A stretch of 64,000 bases of DNA from Odobenus rosmarus divergens (GCF_000321225.1 NW_004450286.1:4326186-4390185), one strand, 5' to 3'; shown: positions 1 to 11,830, counted from the first letter of the stretch. Translations and numbers: made by a program. The notes: a model not told the origin generated them from the letters alone.

Positions 1-791
1 GCCTCCCAATCTGCAACCGGAGGAACTGAGAACTCGGGGCCCCGCTCCTCAGTGTGCCCCCAGAGAAAAGCAGTCACTCCCGTATGCCCGGTCTCCGGCC
101 GCACTCCGTGCTTACCCGGCCTATGACCAAGTGTTTCTATCTGTGGCTCCCAACCCCATGTGGAGTCTCCAAACCCAGTAGGTCCCTGTGGTGCGCTCCC
201 ATGCTGCTCCTCCATGGGGAGGAAGGGGAGTCTCCCCAGCTCTGCTGCTTGTTGGGTCCCTGCTGGAGGAGCAGTGGCCCGACTGGGCCGCGGATCACAG
301 TATATGGCCACCCCGAGCTGAGAGCCCGCACCTCGGCTCCGTCTCTGCAGCCGGCTTCCCCACTCCGATACCTGGGAGCACTGCCACACTCAGACACCCC
401 TGGTCTTTCTGTGACCCCAAGGGTCCTGAGACCACACACTCCCGCGAGGGTTCTACCCCCAGCTTAGCCACTGGAGCGACGTCCCTCAGCGGAGCCGACT
501 TCTAAAAGTTCTGATTTTGTGCTCTGTTGCTTTATCACTTGCCAGAAGCGGCCGACAGAGGCCCCCTCCCCCGCCATCTATCCTCCCGAATATCACCTCG
601 GATTCACTTCTCCGCACGTCCTACCTTCCAGAAAGTGGTTGCTTTTCTGTTCAGAGAGTTGTTGCTACTCTCTTCTTCGATCTCCTGTTGAGTTCGTAGG
701 TGTTCAGAATGGTTTGATCCCTATTCAGTTGAATTCCTGAGACCAGAGGAAATCCAGGTCTCCTACTCCTCCGCCATCTTGCTCCGCCCCC
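1..791 (-). mobile_element. Young carnivore L1, 5'UTR segment, inverted
   Basis: Read on the minus strand from 791 this starts with GGGGGCGGAGCAAGATGGCG and continues as a GC-rich L1 5'UTR. The start closely parallels the human L1 5' terminus (GGGGGAGGAGCCAAGATGGC). It runs off the window's left edge. The ORFs of 60-137 codons here are chance frames in GC-rich DNA. The segment abuts a forward L1 3' end at about 792-802, the layout expected for a 5'-inverted L1 insertion. Confidence 0.75.
771..781 (-). promoter_or_regulatory. YY1-type site at the L1 5' end
   Basis: The minus strand reads CAAGATGGCGG, matching the YY1 core found at the same place near the start of L1 5'UTRs, where it positions the transcription start. 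It would direct transcription toward the left edge. Activity is inferred, not shown. Confidence 0.5.
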
Positions 792-801
792 AAATCCATC
801 A

Positions 802-1265
802 ATATGAGGAATTCTTAATCTCGGGAAACAAACTGAGGGTTGCTGGAGTGCTGGGGGGTGGGAGGGATGGGGTGGCTGGGTGATAGACATTGGGAAGGGT
901 ATGTGCTATGGTGAGCGCTATGAATTGTGCAAGACTGTTGAATCACAGATCTGTACTTCTGAAACAAATAATGCAATATATGTTAAGAAAAAAAAAGAAG
1001 AAGAAGATAGCAAGAGGGGAAGAATGAAGGGGAGTAAGTCGGAGGGGGAGATGAACCATGAGAGACGATGGACTCTGAAAAACAAACTGAGGGTTCTAGA
1101 GGGGAGGGGGGTGGGGGGATGGGTTAGCCTGGTGATGGGTATTAAAGAGGGCACATTCTGTGTGGGGCACTGGGTGTTATGCACAAACAATGAATCATGG
1201 AACACTACATCAAAAACTAATGATGTAATGTATGGTGATTAACATAACAATAAAAAAATTTAAAA
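802..1265 (+). mobile_element. Young carnivore L1, 3' end with A-rich tail
   Basis: Starts at ATATGAGGAATTCTTAATC and runs through the G-rich 3'UTR, AGAAGAAGAAGATAG, the GTATTAAAGAGGGCAC block and the terminal GATTAACATAACAATAAAAAAA. The same sequence recurs at 54234-54755, so the family call is internally supported. It ends in an A-rich tail at about 1246-1268. Confidence 0.88.
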
Positions 1266-1484
1266 AAAATTTGACCAGGCATCTTGTATTTTATCTTGCA
1301 ATTCTACATGTGTTTTCCCCTCACTAACATCAGTGAGATATAGAAAGAACATGTGGAATTACTAATACTTTTCTTTATAGTAAAGGGATATTTCCAGCTT
1401 GTAAAAAACTGCTGTGTTCCAGAAGTATGAAAATTCTCTATGGTTTCTATAGGTCAACATATTCATTGCTTTGATTAAGTATTG

Positions 1485-1900
1485 TTGTTTAACAAAGGAC
1501 TACAAACAACAGCAACCATTTTATTTGGTTTCATGATTCCATGGGTTGGTTGGGGGTCAGGAGGGCCATATTTTTACTCTTGACTTGTGGTATCCCATGT
1601 AGTGGCAGGCAAATGGTGACTGTGTCCGGGTTCAGGGCTGGGTATTTGAGGCCTCGGTGCTTCTTCTTCTTCCCGCTCTCCATATGGTGTCTAAACTCCT
1701 AGGACCCCTTCATGCAACTTCTCTCTCCCACAGGGTAGCCTGGATTTCTTGCATGATAGTTCAGGGCTCCAGGAAAGGAGAGATGGAAGCTGCCAGACCT
1801 TCTTAATGCTTAAGCTCCAAAGTGACCGGAATGCTATTTCTTCCCCATTCCATAGATAAGAATAGTCATGAATCCTGTCCCAGGTTAAGAGGACCAACAG
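1485..1900. repeat. Old interspersed repeat, family unassigned
   Basis: Contains a decayed version of the common mammalian repeat motif pattern (taacaa.../acaacagcaaccattttattt, then gggtcaggagggcc and a ctccatatggtgtc-type segment). Related patterns occur at 11290-11830, 39380-39965 and 45285-45680. I could not name the family with confidence. Confidence 0.4.
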
Positions 1901-2769
1901 AACCTCAAGAAGTGTTATGTGTGTACAGGATGATGTGGGATTATTAGAAGTTTGTCTCTGGAGACATCTGTGGTCTTCAGTGTCAGTGAGGTAGTTGCTA
2001 TGGTTTGTTTTCAGTATCCTTATTGCCCTCCCTAGGACTTCATTTTCCATCCTGATGTTTATACTTTTGCAATAATAAAAACTAGTTAAACAGCAACATG
2101 AGTCATCTCCACCTCTTCTTATTCTTGCAAAGTTTATCAAGCAGTTTGTTTTAAGCATCTCATATATACTCTTGCACACAGGAAGTAGAAAGTCCCTACC
2201 CTTAAAATATTTTTCTTTGGAATATTTAATGTTCATATATTGTTGTAGATCTGTTTTTGTTTGCATGTTTGTTTTTAGTAAACAATAATCAGAACACATC
2301 TCCCTGCCCATTTATCTAATCTCCTTGTTTACCCATGGCTTGTCCATCAGCAACACAGAAACATTTTGGCTTTGGTTCAGAGAATCATTGAATTTCTATG
2401 AGATATTTCTGTGAGATACATTGTTTAGACAGATCTATGGAGGGGAGGGGAAGCAAATTACACATTTTGGGGCAATAAAATGAAACGACCTAGAAAGTGA
2501 CTTAGTGTTTATTTCTATGAACCTTATTGCTTTGTGACTTTCTTGCCTGTTATCAAAGAGAAAAAAGACAAAAGTCCTTGGCATGGCGTTCCAGGTTGTC
2601 TGTGAATTGGCCATGACTTTAATTGACATTATTTGTAATGGTCCTTCTCTTTCACTCTTAGTTCCTCCTCCTCAACAAACCACACATTAACCTGTTCTCT
2701 GACTAAAGAGTCTACTTACTATTCACCAAATTTTCCATTACCTCCCACCCCCAAAACACATGTGGCTTT
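1901..2769. other. Intronic sequence, nothing recognised
   Basis: AT-rich DNA with no splice-bounded coding block. The minus-strand ORF across 1691-2311 has no recognisable protein signature. Confidence 0.5.
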
Positions 2770-3020
2770 GTATATATGGCTTGTTTAACTTGGTGCTTTT
2801 CCCACTCCTCTTGCTTCCCCCACCTAGCCCCTAATCAAACCTTAGGAACTTCAAGACTAATGTAAATGCTACTTCTCCCATGAAACCTTTACCATTATCA
2901 ATAGCTGGAATTATTATTTTTTTTCTTTCTGGAGCACTTATAGCATGTGTAGTTCTTTTATAGTAGTGATCATATTCTGCATGTGTTTTTCTTTTTTAAT
3001 GGATTTTTTCTTCCCACTGG
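2770..3020. repeat. L2-like LINE remnant
   Basis: The order ccccacctagcccc, ...cttctcccatgaaacctttacc..., ...ggagcacttatagcatgtg resembles the L2 3' region. It is divergent and boundaries are approximate. Confidence 0.4.
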
Positions 3021-3084
3021 AGTTCATATCCTTAAAATGACAGTTGTAACAACATCTTTCACTTAGTAATGCTTTGAAAAGCTC

Positions 3085-3275
3085 TCTACAAACTCCTTAC
3101 ATTAGTCTTTACATGATTGATTTTTATTTCTGAAACAAGAAATAATGCCATAGTATTATTATCTCAGTTTCTCAGGTGAGTCAATTTACTGAACATCACT
3201 TAGCTAACTGGTAGAGCCAAGGTTTGAACCCAAGTCCACCCAACCCAGCCCAAATTGTAACCACCATGTGAGGGG
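3085..3275 (+). repeat. MIR SINE
   Basis: Shows the MIR core and 3' order: ...attatctcagtttctcaggtgag, acttagctaactggtagagcc, then ggtttgaacccaagtcc. The last part matches the MIR segment AGAGCCAGGATTCGAACCCAGGTC with ordinary decay. Confidence 0.75.
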
Positions 3276-3840
3276 TCAGGGATAATGGCCTTTTCATCCT
3301 CAGAACTCCCAGTGCCTAATAAACGATTTTACCATGCTAATTTTTTTCTTCCTTACTATTTATTTTACAAGTTTTTTTTTTTATTAAAATTTTTTCTTCC
3401 TTTAGTCTCTTTCCCCATCACTTATTTGAGAACTGCATACCTATTACAATTCTTAGTAAGGGAGGAAGATTTTTAAACCTCACTTCTTTGTTTAAAAAAT
3501 TAAAGCAATTGAATATATTCCATTTCTACTGTATTATGCAGAATGAAACATACATTTGATTTCACTAAAGGCAGGTTAAAATTTTTTTTGTGTATATTGA
3601 GAAAAAAATGCCCATTTTATAAATGATGAAGTAAGGACTTGAGGTATGTCAAATTAAATAGGCTTCTGAGAAAACACAAACAAAACAAAAACTTGGCTGA
3701 TTTTTTAGTTGCTGAGTTGTTGAATTCCTATATGCATCTCTTCTCCATTTTGGTAGTATCAATGCCACACTTAGAAAAAAATATGTATGTCCTTATGCCT
3801 CCCCTTCATCATCCTCATAATGAAATAATATTAGCAATCC
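3276..3840. other. Intronic sequence, nothing recognised
   Basis: AT-rich, with a poly-T stretch near 3372-3400. No coding or repeat family identified. Confidence 0.45.
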
Positions 3841-4040
3841 GGGGCACCTGGGTGGCTCAGTAGGTTAAGCATCTTCCTTTGGCTCAGGTCATGATCCCAG
3901 GGTCCTAGGATGGAGTCCCACATCAGGCTCCCTGCTCAGTGGAGAGTCTGCTTCTCCCTCTGCCCCTCCCTCCCCTGCTCGTGCTCTCTCTCTCTCTCTC
4001 TCACACACACACAAAAATAAATAAATCAAATCTTTAAAAA
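3841..4040 (+). mobile_element. SINEC (tRNA-derived carnivore SINE)
   Basis: Full head-to-tail copy: GGGGCACCTGGGTGGCTCAG head, ggtcatgatcccagggtcct centre, CT-rich tract with CT and CA dinucleotides, then AAATAAATAAATC tail. Target-site duplications are degenerate (aatatta...tcc on both sides), so this is not among the youngest copies. Confidence 0.92.
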
Positions 4041-5671
4041 ATATTAATGGTCCATAAGATACAAGTATCATTAAGTTGACACAGTAGGTATACGTTGAAT
4101 TAATTATTAGGTGATTTAGTTGCTAATAGTCAATTGAGTTGTGACAGTCACATTTTGCTATTTGACTTAAAATTACAATGGCATTAATATACACATGTAT
4201 AATTTTTTCTAGTTCCCTGAGGACAATTTTTTTCTGAGGCACTTTCTTTTCTTTCCATTCCTCCTCCCTCACAATTTCATTCTTTCTATTCTCTTATTTA
4301 GTGGTGGTGGGGGCAGTGCTGTCTTATAGTTTTCACATACAGCTTTCACTTTTGGGTTTCAAATGTAGAGAAATATATTATTTTATTTGAGATCCCAGTG
4401 GGAAATAGAAAAATTGATGTCTCAAAGCCTGTTATTAAACCATAGTGAGAAAAGATGGAAAACCCCTCAGTTTGATTTTGTGCCTGACATTTTTCATGCC
4501 TGGCCACAAACAGGTATTTATTGAAAACACATACCTCTAACTCCTATTGGCCTCCCACTAACTTCAGATTTTAGTGCTGCAGCTTCTAAAGTTGTCCTAT
4601 TTTTACATTGGCATGTTGGATTCTTCTTTATAAAGTTTTTTGTATATCACTCAAGTGAAAGGAATGAGTTGTTCCATTGGGTGTGAAAATAATATGGAAA
4701 TTAATAAGATAGAGGCTTCTTACATATTATACACAGATATAGGTGAGTGTACAATTTAAATGAAAAAAAAAATCCCATATGTCAGAATGTGCCAGAACAT
4801 GTAAAGAAAAGTACTTAGCATAGTATTTGAGGCATTCCATATTTTGTCCCTATATGCATTTCTAGTCCTCTCTCATAATAATTCCTCTTTCACCATCAGC
4901 ACAGTACAGAGGATGACAGAATCAAATTCAGTAGTGTGCAAAGCAGAAGTGGTAAAGTATGATCATCAATGGGTAGTTTATATAAAACATCAGAATCTGT
5001 TACTTGGTACATGACCAAACAACATTATCACCAGACAAATGTATCTATTTTATATTAGATTCCCCTGAAAGCAAGTCCTAAGACCAGAGCCTTAGTGCAG
5101 GTAGTTTATTAAGAGACAATTCCAAAAAGCATGTGCAAGAGAACATGAAGTGGAAGAGAGCAGGCAGGGAAGGAGGAAAAAATATGCTATTTGGGGTTCC
5201 TACTGTAGGCAGCAGGAACTTAAGGATCTCTGAGAAGGAACAGAATGTCTCCCAGAATTGTCTAACCAATGGATAGAGACCAGGAATTTTGTCTGGCAGC
5301 TCCCATCTCCACTGATTGATAGTTATTCCCAGTGGTGTTCCCTCTTCAGAACTTCCAGGCTGTCTGTGCTTGGGCTGAGACTCTCACAGAGACTTGGAGC
5401 AGACCTAAGAAAGAATAACAAAGAGAAGCATGGAATGCATTCGAGGTGGGATGTCTTGAAAGAATAAGGAACCGTTCCCTTACAGCAACAGCTGAAATCA
5501 GAGACTGTTCCAGTGGTTGAGACATCATCTTTTAATCTTGTTGTCTTATTTTGTTCTTTATACCTGAAATGCATTCCATTACCTCTACTGTACCTAAGAA
5601 ATCCTGTTTCAATCCTTACTCTATCACTGTGTTCTAGTCACACTAAATTCATGTGATGTCTTGAGGATCCC

Positions 5672-5672
5672 T

Positions 5673-5703
<31 letters not shown>

Positions 5704-5704
5704 T
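5672..5704. repeat. (TTTA)n microsatellite
   Basis: About eight uninterrupted TTTA units. Confidence 0.95.
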
Positions 5705-6299
5705 AGCTTATGATAGTCTTTATTCTAGAATGCTGTGCTTTCCATTTCCCAACCCCTACTCTTAACAGGTAATTCAGCTTTTAAAATGGAATACATATGT
5801 CTCATCCTTACGGAAGGCTTTTTAACTCTAACAATCCAAGTTAATTGTTTCTTATTTATTTATGCTTCTTTTAAGATACTCATCAAACTCTTTTTGCACC
5901 TCTCACTCCCTAATATTACCCTGTCTTTGTTATCCTGACAGTCCCAGGTTGCCTAGAATGGTGCCCTGCCCTTAGAGAGAAAGCTCAAAGTGCATTTGTT
6001 AAACTGAATGAATATACAGCTATAGGAAAGAAGATTCATTTTGCTCATTATATTTGAATTATAGTATGTCAGGTAATTTTGGCCCATTTTCCAACAGAAT
6101 TTTGAAAGCATTGGCATAAAACTTATTTGTAAGCTCATTATTCAGTCCTTATGTCTTGTCTTACTGAACATAATATCTCATGTCCATCGTACACCTTTTC
6201 TCATTTACTGTGTTTTGTACTTAGCAACATGTCTTAGTATAAAGTTAAAAAAATGTGTTTCTAACATGGTTTAATTAAAAAAATTAATTCAGCCAAAGC

Positions 6300-6327
6300 A
6301 TTTATTTATTTATTTATTTATTTATTT
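6300..6327. repeat. (TTTA)n microsatellite
   Basis: About seven TTTA units. No SINE body was seen attached to it. Confidence 0.95.
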
Positions 6328-8439
6328 GTTAATAATAGTAAATTAGCTGTACCTCAAGCCTCACCTTTGCAACATGTTTCAGCACTTCTGTATGGATTGA
6401 AGGATTGAATGAATAGCAGTGAAAACATAGCTGAAAACCTCGGAAAGGAAAAAAAGAACAAGGAAGTAAATACCATTAAAATAAAGGGAAGACAAATGGT
6501 AGTACCATAGAGGGGAAATGTACAGACCAAAGCAAATGTATCCATTGCTGTAAGATTGCTATAACTCTTCAAATATTTACAAACATTGGCACAGTGTGGG
6601 ACAATACTTACTCTCTATCTCTCTAGATTTTTCTATGTGACAAAGTAAAATGTATTTTTTTTAAAAATACAAGAGAAGAGTCTAACATTCTGGGTATAGT
6701 TGTAGATGGGAACATACATCAAAGTCTTTTATATGAGAAACAATCACTTTTTAAACCTGTGTCTCAATGTGGTTAATACCAAGTCTTGCATCTTCATGTA
6801 ATAATCAAGTTACTAGAAATAGGAGTTTATTCTCACTGTCTCCACCTCCACTCATCTCCCATTCATTCTTCAAACTATTGCAATAGGACTCCTGCTTCTA
6901 CTTTTCCACTCAGACTGCTCTCACTAAGTTAATCAATGACTCTTAGTGGTCAAATCCATTAGACAAGTCTTAGTTCATTTTATTTAACTTACCTTTAAAA
7001 TTAGACTCTGAAACTCATTATCATTTTGAAATTTCTTTGCTGTCAGTTTCCTGATTTTTCCCTTATTGTAACATTTAATGACTCTCACTTCTCTATTAGA
7101 TTATAGGGACCATGCATTTCCATCTTGCTATATTTTGTAATAGCTTGCTCTTGGTAGAAAGGTAAGGAAATGATGTTTAGAAATAATTGTTGAATTGAAT
7201 GGAATCAAATACACAGAAAAGAAGATTCAACAAGTCCATAATATGGGTACTATAATTGCATCTGGTACAATAAGTTCATTTGGAGAGAGCACTGATGTAG
7301 ATTTATTTGAAAGTTTCTCTTTTAGTTGTTGGTCATTTGCTCTCTTTGTTTTTGACCATCATCTCAGTCTCTTTTTAGATCCTACTCTTCCATCTGCATG
7401 ATTCCCATATATGGTAATATTTCCTAAGATTTTATTCTTGGACATCTCCTCACTGTGCATGATCCTATCTGCCTCCTTGGTTTGAACTACCTCCCATATG
7501 TATGTTGGCTATTAATTGCATATCTTTAGTGCAGATCTCCTCTTAGCCCTCCTTCTATATATCCTAGTTATAAATGAAAGAAAAAAGGACAAAAGAGAGG
7601 GATGATAATTGAAAACTGTTCCCCCTCTGAGATCCCTTCTACTTTTACGTATTTGGAACTAACATAACTTGTAGTTCCCAGCTCAAGTCCTAACTTGTGA
7701 TTGGTTGCCTGACTTCTCTGGTTCACTCTTTATGGACATCAAACACATTGTTCATTCACCCAAAGTCTTCCCTTTGCCTTGTAACTCCTTAGCACTCTGC
7801 ACTCTGTCTTAGTAAGTGCTCAGACAATATTAATTAGTTGCTATTAGTGATCTGCCTTTCTGCATGCTAAGCAGATTCTTTCCTTGGGGATCTCACATAG
7901 CCTTTGTGAAATTGTTGGAAGCCAGAAAATTTCACAATTCTTTTGCTTAAGATGTAACATCTTAGGCAGAGGTATTTTTTTCTCCCAGAAATCTATAATT
8001 ATTATGGATTTATTATCCTATAAATATTATAGGAAGATGGTGGTGTTTTTTTTTTTTTTTAATGCAGCTACAGTAACATTCTCATGTAATCCAAAACTAG
8101 GGTAACTGTCTATTGGTTTTAAAAAATGCTCTAAAACATAATTTTCACAGAAGGCAAATTATAAATTTCTTGTCTGATAACTACTCATCTTTTTGTTTTA
8201 TTGTATAGAGGTTATTAAATTAAATAAGGAGGTTGACTAGAAAATTAGAGAGCCATTCATAGTCATTGACACTGTTGGATGAAACTTTTCAAGATACTGT
8301 GATCCTTTAGGACTCAATATTATATAAATACAATGCATTAATTTTCCAATGCAGTGTTAAATTTCAGAAAATATCTGCTGAATAAAGTAATTGCCTGATT
8401 GTCATTTATGAGCTTACACATAATCTAATTTAAAAGAAC

Positions 8440-8720
8440 TAATTGTAGCAGAATGTTATACTTGTTTAATAATTTAAGGTGTAAGGGCAAGAACAATTAA
8501 TGCAGATGAAGAAAATTGGACATCAAACTCATTTATTATTCTCCTTGCTCTATTAATCTGTTATCAACTGGCATAATCGGTGATCTAACTTGGTTTAATT
8601 ACCATGAAGACTACAATTTAGCTAATCAAAATTTATCATCACTTCCTCCAACAAAGTAGAAAACATTTCATAATTTTGTAATTATGAAAATACATGATGT
8701 ACAATGTTGTTTGTACACAT
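8440..8720. other. Unique block, candidate conserved noncoding element
   Basis: Repeat-free and within 650 bp of the exon. It contains homeodomain-like words (TTTAATTACC, GCTAATCAAAAT) and lacks simple repeats. Conservation itself cannot be judged from one sequence. Confidence 0.25.
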
Positions 8721-9021
8721 GCATAAACATTACAATAGTACAATTTCTTTGAGGGAAAATGGAGTATTATCACTTATAATCTGACCTCTGGGCTAAGTAT
8801 AATTTAAGAAAAAAATAGTGCATTTTGAGAGCAAGAGAGCTATTGCTCAATGATTATTTTTCCTTGGATATTTTGTTTGTTTTAACTTTGTAAGTGACAT
8901 TCATACATAGTCTTAAATATTAGTTTAGAGATTGTGTAAAAATGTGTAAGATCAATTTTGTAACTACTGAGATTGTAAAAACAGGAAATAACATGAACAA
9001 TTCCCTGAAAAAAAAAAGTGA

Positions 9022-9040
9022 ATTTTTTATTTCTCCTCAG
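9022..9040 (+). promoter_or_regulatory. 3' splice site of the CTNNA3 exon
   Basis: A T-rich tract (TTTTTTATTTCTCCTCAG type) ends in AG at 9039-9040, just before the first conserved codon. The short run of A and G upstream (9008-9021) weakens the tract a little. Confidence 0.85.
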
Positions 9041-9193
9041 CTCCGTAAGGCTATTATAGATCACGTGTCAGACTCCTTTTTGGATACAACAGTCCCACTT
9101 TTGGTTCTCATTGAAGCTGCCAAGAACGGTCGAGAAAAGGAAATAAAAGAATATGCTTCAATATTTCGTGAACACACCAGCAGGCTTATAGAG
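9041..9193 (+). CDS. CTNNA3: Alpha-T-catenin internal exon (central M region)
   Basis: Alpha-catenins link cadherin/beta-catenin complexes to actin at cell junctions; alpha-T-catenin is the form known from heart intercalated discs and testis. The 153-bp exon reads 51 codons with no stop and contains the hallmark stretch DHVSDSFLDTTVPLLVLIEA followed by AKNGREKEIKEYA. Alpha-catenins have the same 51-residue block at roughly residues 370-420, around the M1/M2 helical-bundle boundary of the force-sensing M region. DTT and GREKEI fit alpha-T; from memory alpha-E and alpha-N have ETN and GNEKEV there. The acceptor is a T-rich tract ending in CAG at 9038-9040 and the donor is GTAAGC at 9194-9199. 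Both ends are phase 0, so skipping would keep the reading frame. No neighbouring CTNNA3 exon was recognised in the window. Exon number is not assigned. Confidence 0.92.
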
Positions 9194-9199
9194 GTAAGC
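9194..9199 (+). promoter_or_regulatory. 5' splice site of the CTNNA3 exon
   Basis: GAG|GTAAGC matches the vertebrate donor consensus well. The alpha-catenin reading ends here: the codons after it (VSMLEL, then stop) diverge from the family. Confidence 0.88.
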
Positions 9200-9347
9200 A
9201 TGCTAGAACTGTAACTACTCTTAATCCAGGAGAATGAAGCTCTCATTCCCCTTTTACAGTTGAATTGTACTCAGATAAAAACTTTTGAAAACTTACTACA
9301 AATGAAGCCAAGTTCAGTATTTTTTATGTATATTTTTTAAAAGGTAT

Positions 9348-9371
9348 ACACACACACACACACACACACAA
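9348..9371. repeat. (AC)12 microsatellite near the donor
   Basis: Twelve clean AC units starting about 155 bp after the CTNNA3 donor. Intronic CA repeats close to a donor can bind hnRNP L; that role here is inference. Confidence 0.95.
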
Positions 9372-11289
9372 ACTGGTTAAATGCAGATACTTTGTTTTAT
9401 CTTTACAAAGGTTTTCTTCCTGTTCTAACCATGAAAGTATTAAATACTTACGTCATGCCATTTTATTATTTCTCTACCATCTTTTCATGGCTATATTACT
9501 CCATCAGCCTTTTCAATCATATTCAGCCATGTAACGTGACTATAGAAAAAGAATGTTAGATATACAGGGGTAGAAATATCCAGAATAAATAAGTGGGGAT
9601 AGTAGATTGGTCAATGTCCCAGTAGAGGCAGGAGGAGATGATACAACTATAATTTCTTCAGCTTGGAAGCTGGAAGCATGGAAATGCCCCATAATTGGGG
9701 GCAAGGTGGCATATTGCTGAAAGAGCCGTAAAATGCTAGACAATTCCTAGGAAACAGATAATAGAACCTATTGTATTATGAGGCTCAGTAAGGCAGCCAC
9801 AGTATAAGAGAGTCTGAATGGAAGGATTTCTAACACCAGTAAGGTGACAGTACTCAGGCCAGGAACCGGTAGTAGAAAGGGGAAACTGTGCTTGATCGAA
9901 CTCATATACCAGAGCCGATATACTGCCAGGACTCATCAGTTTGACTGCACTGTTGTTTATGGCTAGTGTCTGCTCTCATTGGCAGCACCATGCCATACTG
10001 ATTATTAAATGTTCTGACTGCCGCACCTTCATATACTGGCCATGAACTTTGTGGTGAATATGTTTGGGGGCTCAAATTACTTGTAAAATCTTGTGAGTCA
10101 GAAATAGACACCACCTGAATTAGAATCACAGCATTTTATTAAACATCTATTAAAATAGAGGACTTTCCCAATGTCTTTAATGTAGATCCACTGGGAAGGA
10201 AGTTTCCAATGTAGCTAGCATTTGCACTATAAACTCTCTGGTTCCTAGTCTTCACATCTAGAAAATGAAAGGAGTTGATAAATAGATAATTACTAAGATC
10301 ATTTCAGTCCCTAAAACTGACCTATCTCCAAGTCTGAAATCTACTTTGACTTCCCAAGAACTCTGTGAGACCAGGGTAACTGTTAAAATTCCCATTGACC
10401 TTAGGTGGACATAAAGGTACAAACCCAGACCAGACTAATTAGAGCTGAAGCTGATTTCCAGGCTTACAATTTTTAACTAATTCATTCAATGATTTATTAT
10501 ATTTCTCATAGTATTTATTCCCTTTTGTATTCATTCCTCAAATATGTATTCAGTCTTCCCCCCAGGAAAATGTTAAAGTAAGAGGCAAAGCAGAAGGAAC
10601 AGATCATTAAAGGCACCTAAGTGTAGCTCCTGACAATCATAATCATATTTTCTAAAAATGTGTTCTCTAAGCTGAAGGCACACCAAATTATGAAAAAAAC
10701 TTTTTGGTGAAATATTCTGAAAGTATAAGTTGATTTCTGCTAAAAAAGTTACATCCCTATTCCTATTTCTTAGTTTAGTGTTGCTATGAAACATAAAACT
10801 CCTAAGGTGCTCAATAAAGGAGGGCTGCTTGATCACAGTTTTTGGGGAAAAGTTGTAAAATCTCTTGGAGATTTTGCAGTTCTGAGAAATCCATAGATAA
10901 GAAGACCTCTTTAATTTAAGTCAGAATTTCCCCAAATCAGTTTACCTAAGGAGCTCTTCCTTCCATGACACTTATTATTAAAGGAGTGCCTTGAAGGAAT
11001 GCTTGAGAATGATACCTTAATTTATTGTGAAATGATGGTTTATTATTATGAAGACAGAGCTCTAGTAATCTGTTTTAAAAATTAAAGGATCTTGAAAATT
11101 CCATATTTCACATGAACATTGAAAGAATAAAAGATTTTGTAATTTTGAGCTCCTGGGGGACTGAGAATGAGTTTTATTTAATGTTGAAAGTCCCCTTAAT
11201 ACATATAATGAGATTATGCGAGCTTTGGAGTCACAGTTCTTATTCTTATTCTTATTCTTCGTATTACTTAGAAACTGGCCTAAGTCATT
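9372..11289. other. Intronic stretch, nothing recognised
   Basis: No exon or clear transposon. Minus-strand ORFs at 9540-10129 and 10573-10836 show no known domain. A short (TTATTC)n run sits at about 11238-11258. Confidence 0.45.
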
Positions 11290-11830
11290 TTCAGTTCCAG
11301 TTAGCTTATGCTACATAACACACCATCTCCAAACGTAGTGGCTTAAAACAACCATTTACTATTCTTTCACTGATTTGTAGGTTAACTGGGCAGATGGGCA
11401 ACTCTCATTTAGGTTCTCTCATGTGATTACTGTCAAATATTGGCTGGGTATGGAGTCCTTGAAAGGTTTGACTGGGCTCGACATACAAAATGTCACATTC
11501 ACATGACTGAAAGTGCATGAGAACTATCAGCTGGGAGCTTAGCCATGGCTCTTCACTGGAGGACCAATACATGGCCTTTCTATGTGGCTTCAGCTTCTTG
11601 CAGAATAGTTGCTGGTTCAGAGATGAGAGATCCCAAAAGCAAGTCAGAGACAGGAAGTAGATACTGATATCCTCTTAAGGCCTGGGCCCAGAAATTGGCA
11701 GAATACCACTTCCAGTATATATTACTGGAGCCTGCCCAAACAGGAGGGGAGGCAGAGAGGTGTGAGACTTCACCTCTCAAAAGAAAGAATAGCAAAGTAT
11801 GTGGCCACCTTTATTCTACTATACTTCTCT
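11290..11830. repeat. Old interspersed repeat, family unassigned
   Basis: Contains the motif TAGTGGCTTAAAACAACCAT, then an aactgggcagatgggc segment, atggcctttctatgtggc, and ...gtatgtggccacc at the end. This order is typical of a widespread ancient mammalian repeat. The name is not assigned. Confidence 0.55.

Larger units (their letters stand above)
4041..8439. other. Long intronic stretch, mostly unrecognised
   Basis: No exon or young transposon seen. It holds two TTTA microsatellites (listed separately), a poly-T run near 8047-8060 and a weak L2/MIR-like tail near 7740-7850 (cattcaccc..., agtaagtgctcagacaatatt). Open frames here are short and lack recognisable domains. Confidence 0.5.
1..9040 (+). 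other. CTNNA3: CTNNA3 intron upstream of the exon (3' part)
   Basis: Noncoding sequence ending at the acceptor. It holds an inverted L1, an L2-like and a MIR fragment, one SINEC and TTTA microsatellites. No other alpha-catenin exon was recognised. The true intron start lies outside the window. Confidence 0.8.

Noticed and set aside
54..505. GC-rich frames at the left edge that resemble a gene start or CpG-island promoter
   Set aside because: The region reads as an L1 5'UTR on the minus strand, ending at a typical L1 5' terminus. The frames have no domain and overlap on both strands.
880..1242. Plus- and minus-strand frames of 95-120 codons
   Set aside because: They lie in an L1 3'UTR, and the same sequence and frames recur at 54408-54663. 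They are translations of noncoding L1 sequence.
3841..4040. tRNA gene candidates in SINE heads
   Set aside because: The heads derive from a tRNA and keep promoter-box-like words, but the cloverleaf is lost and each copy is followed by a SINE tail. They are not functional tRNA genes.
3889..4071. Frames with arginine/glutamate or serine/leucine runs in SINEs (also 17169-17369, 34404-34634, 61855-62160)
   Set aside because: These are translations of the SINEC CT/GA tract and its tRNA-derived part.
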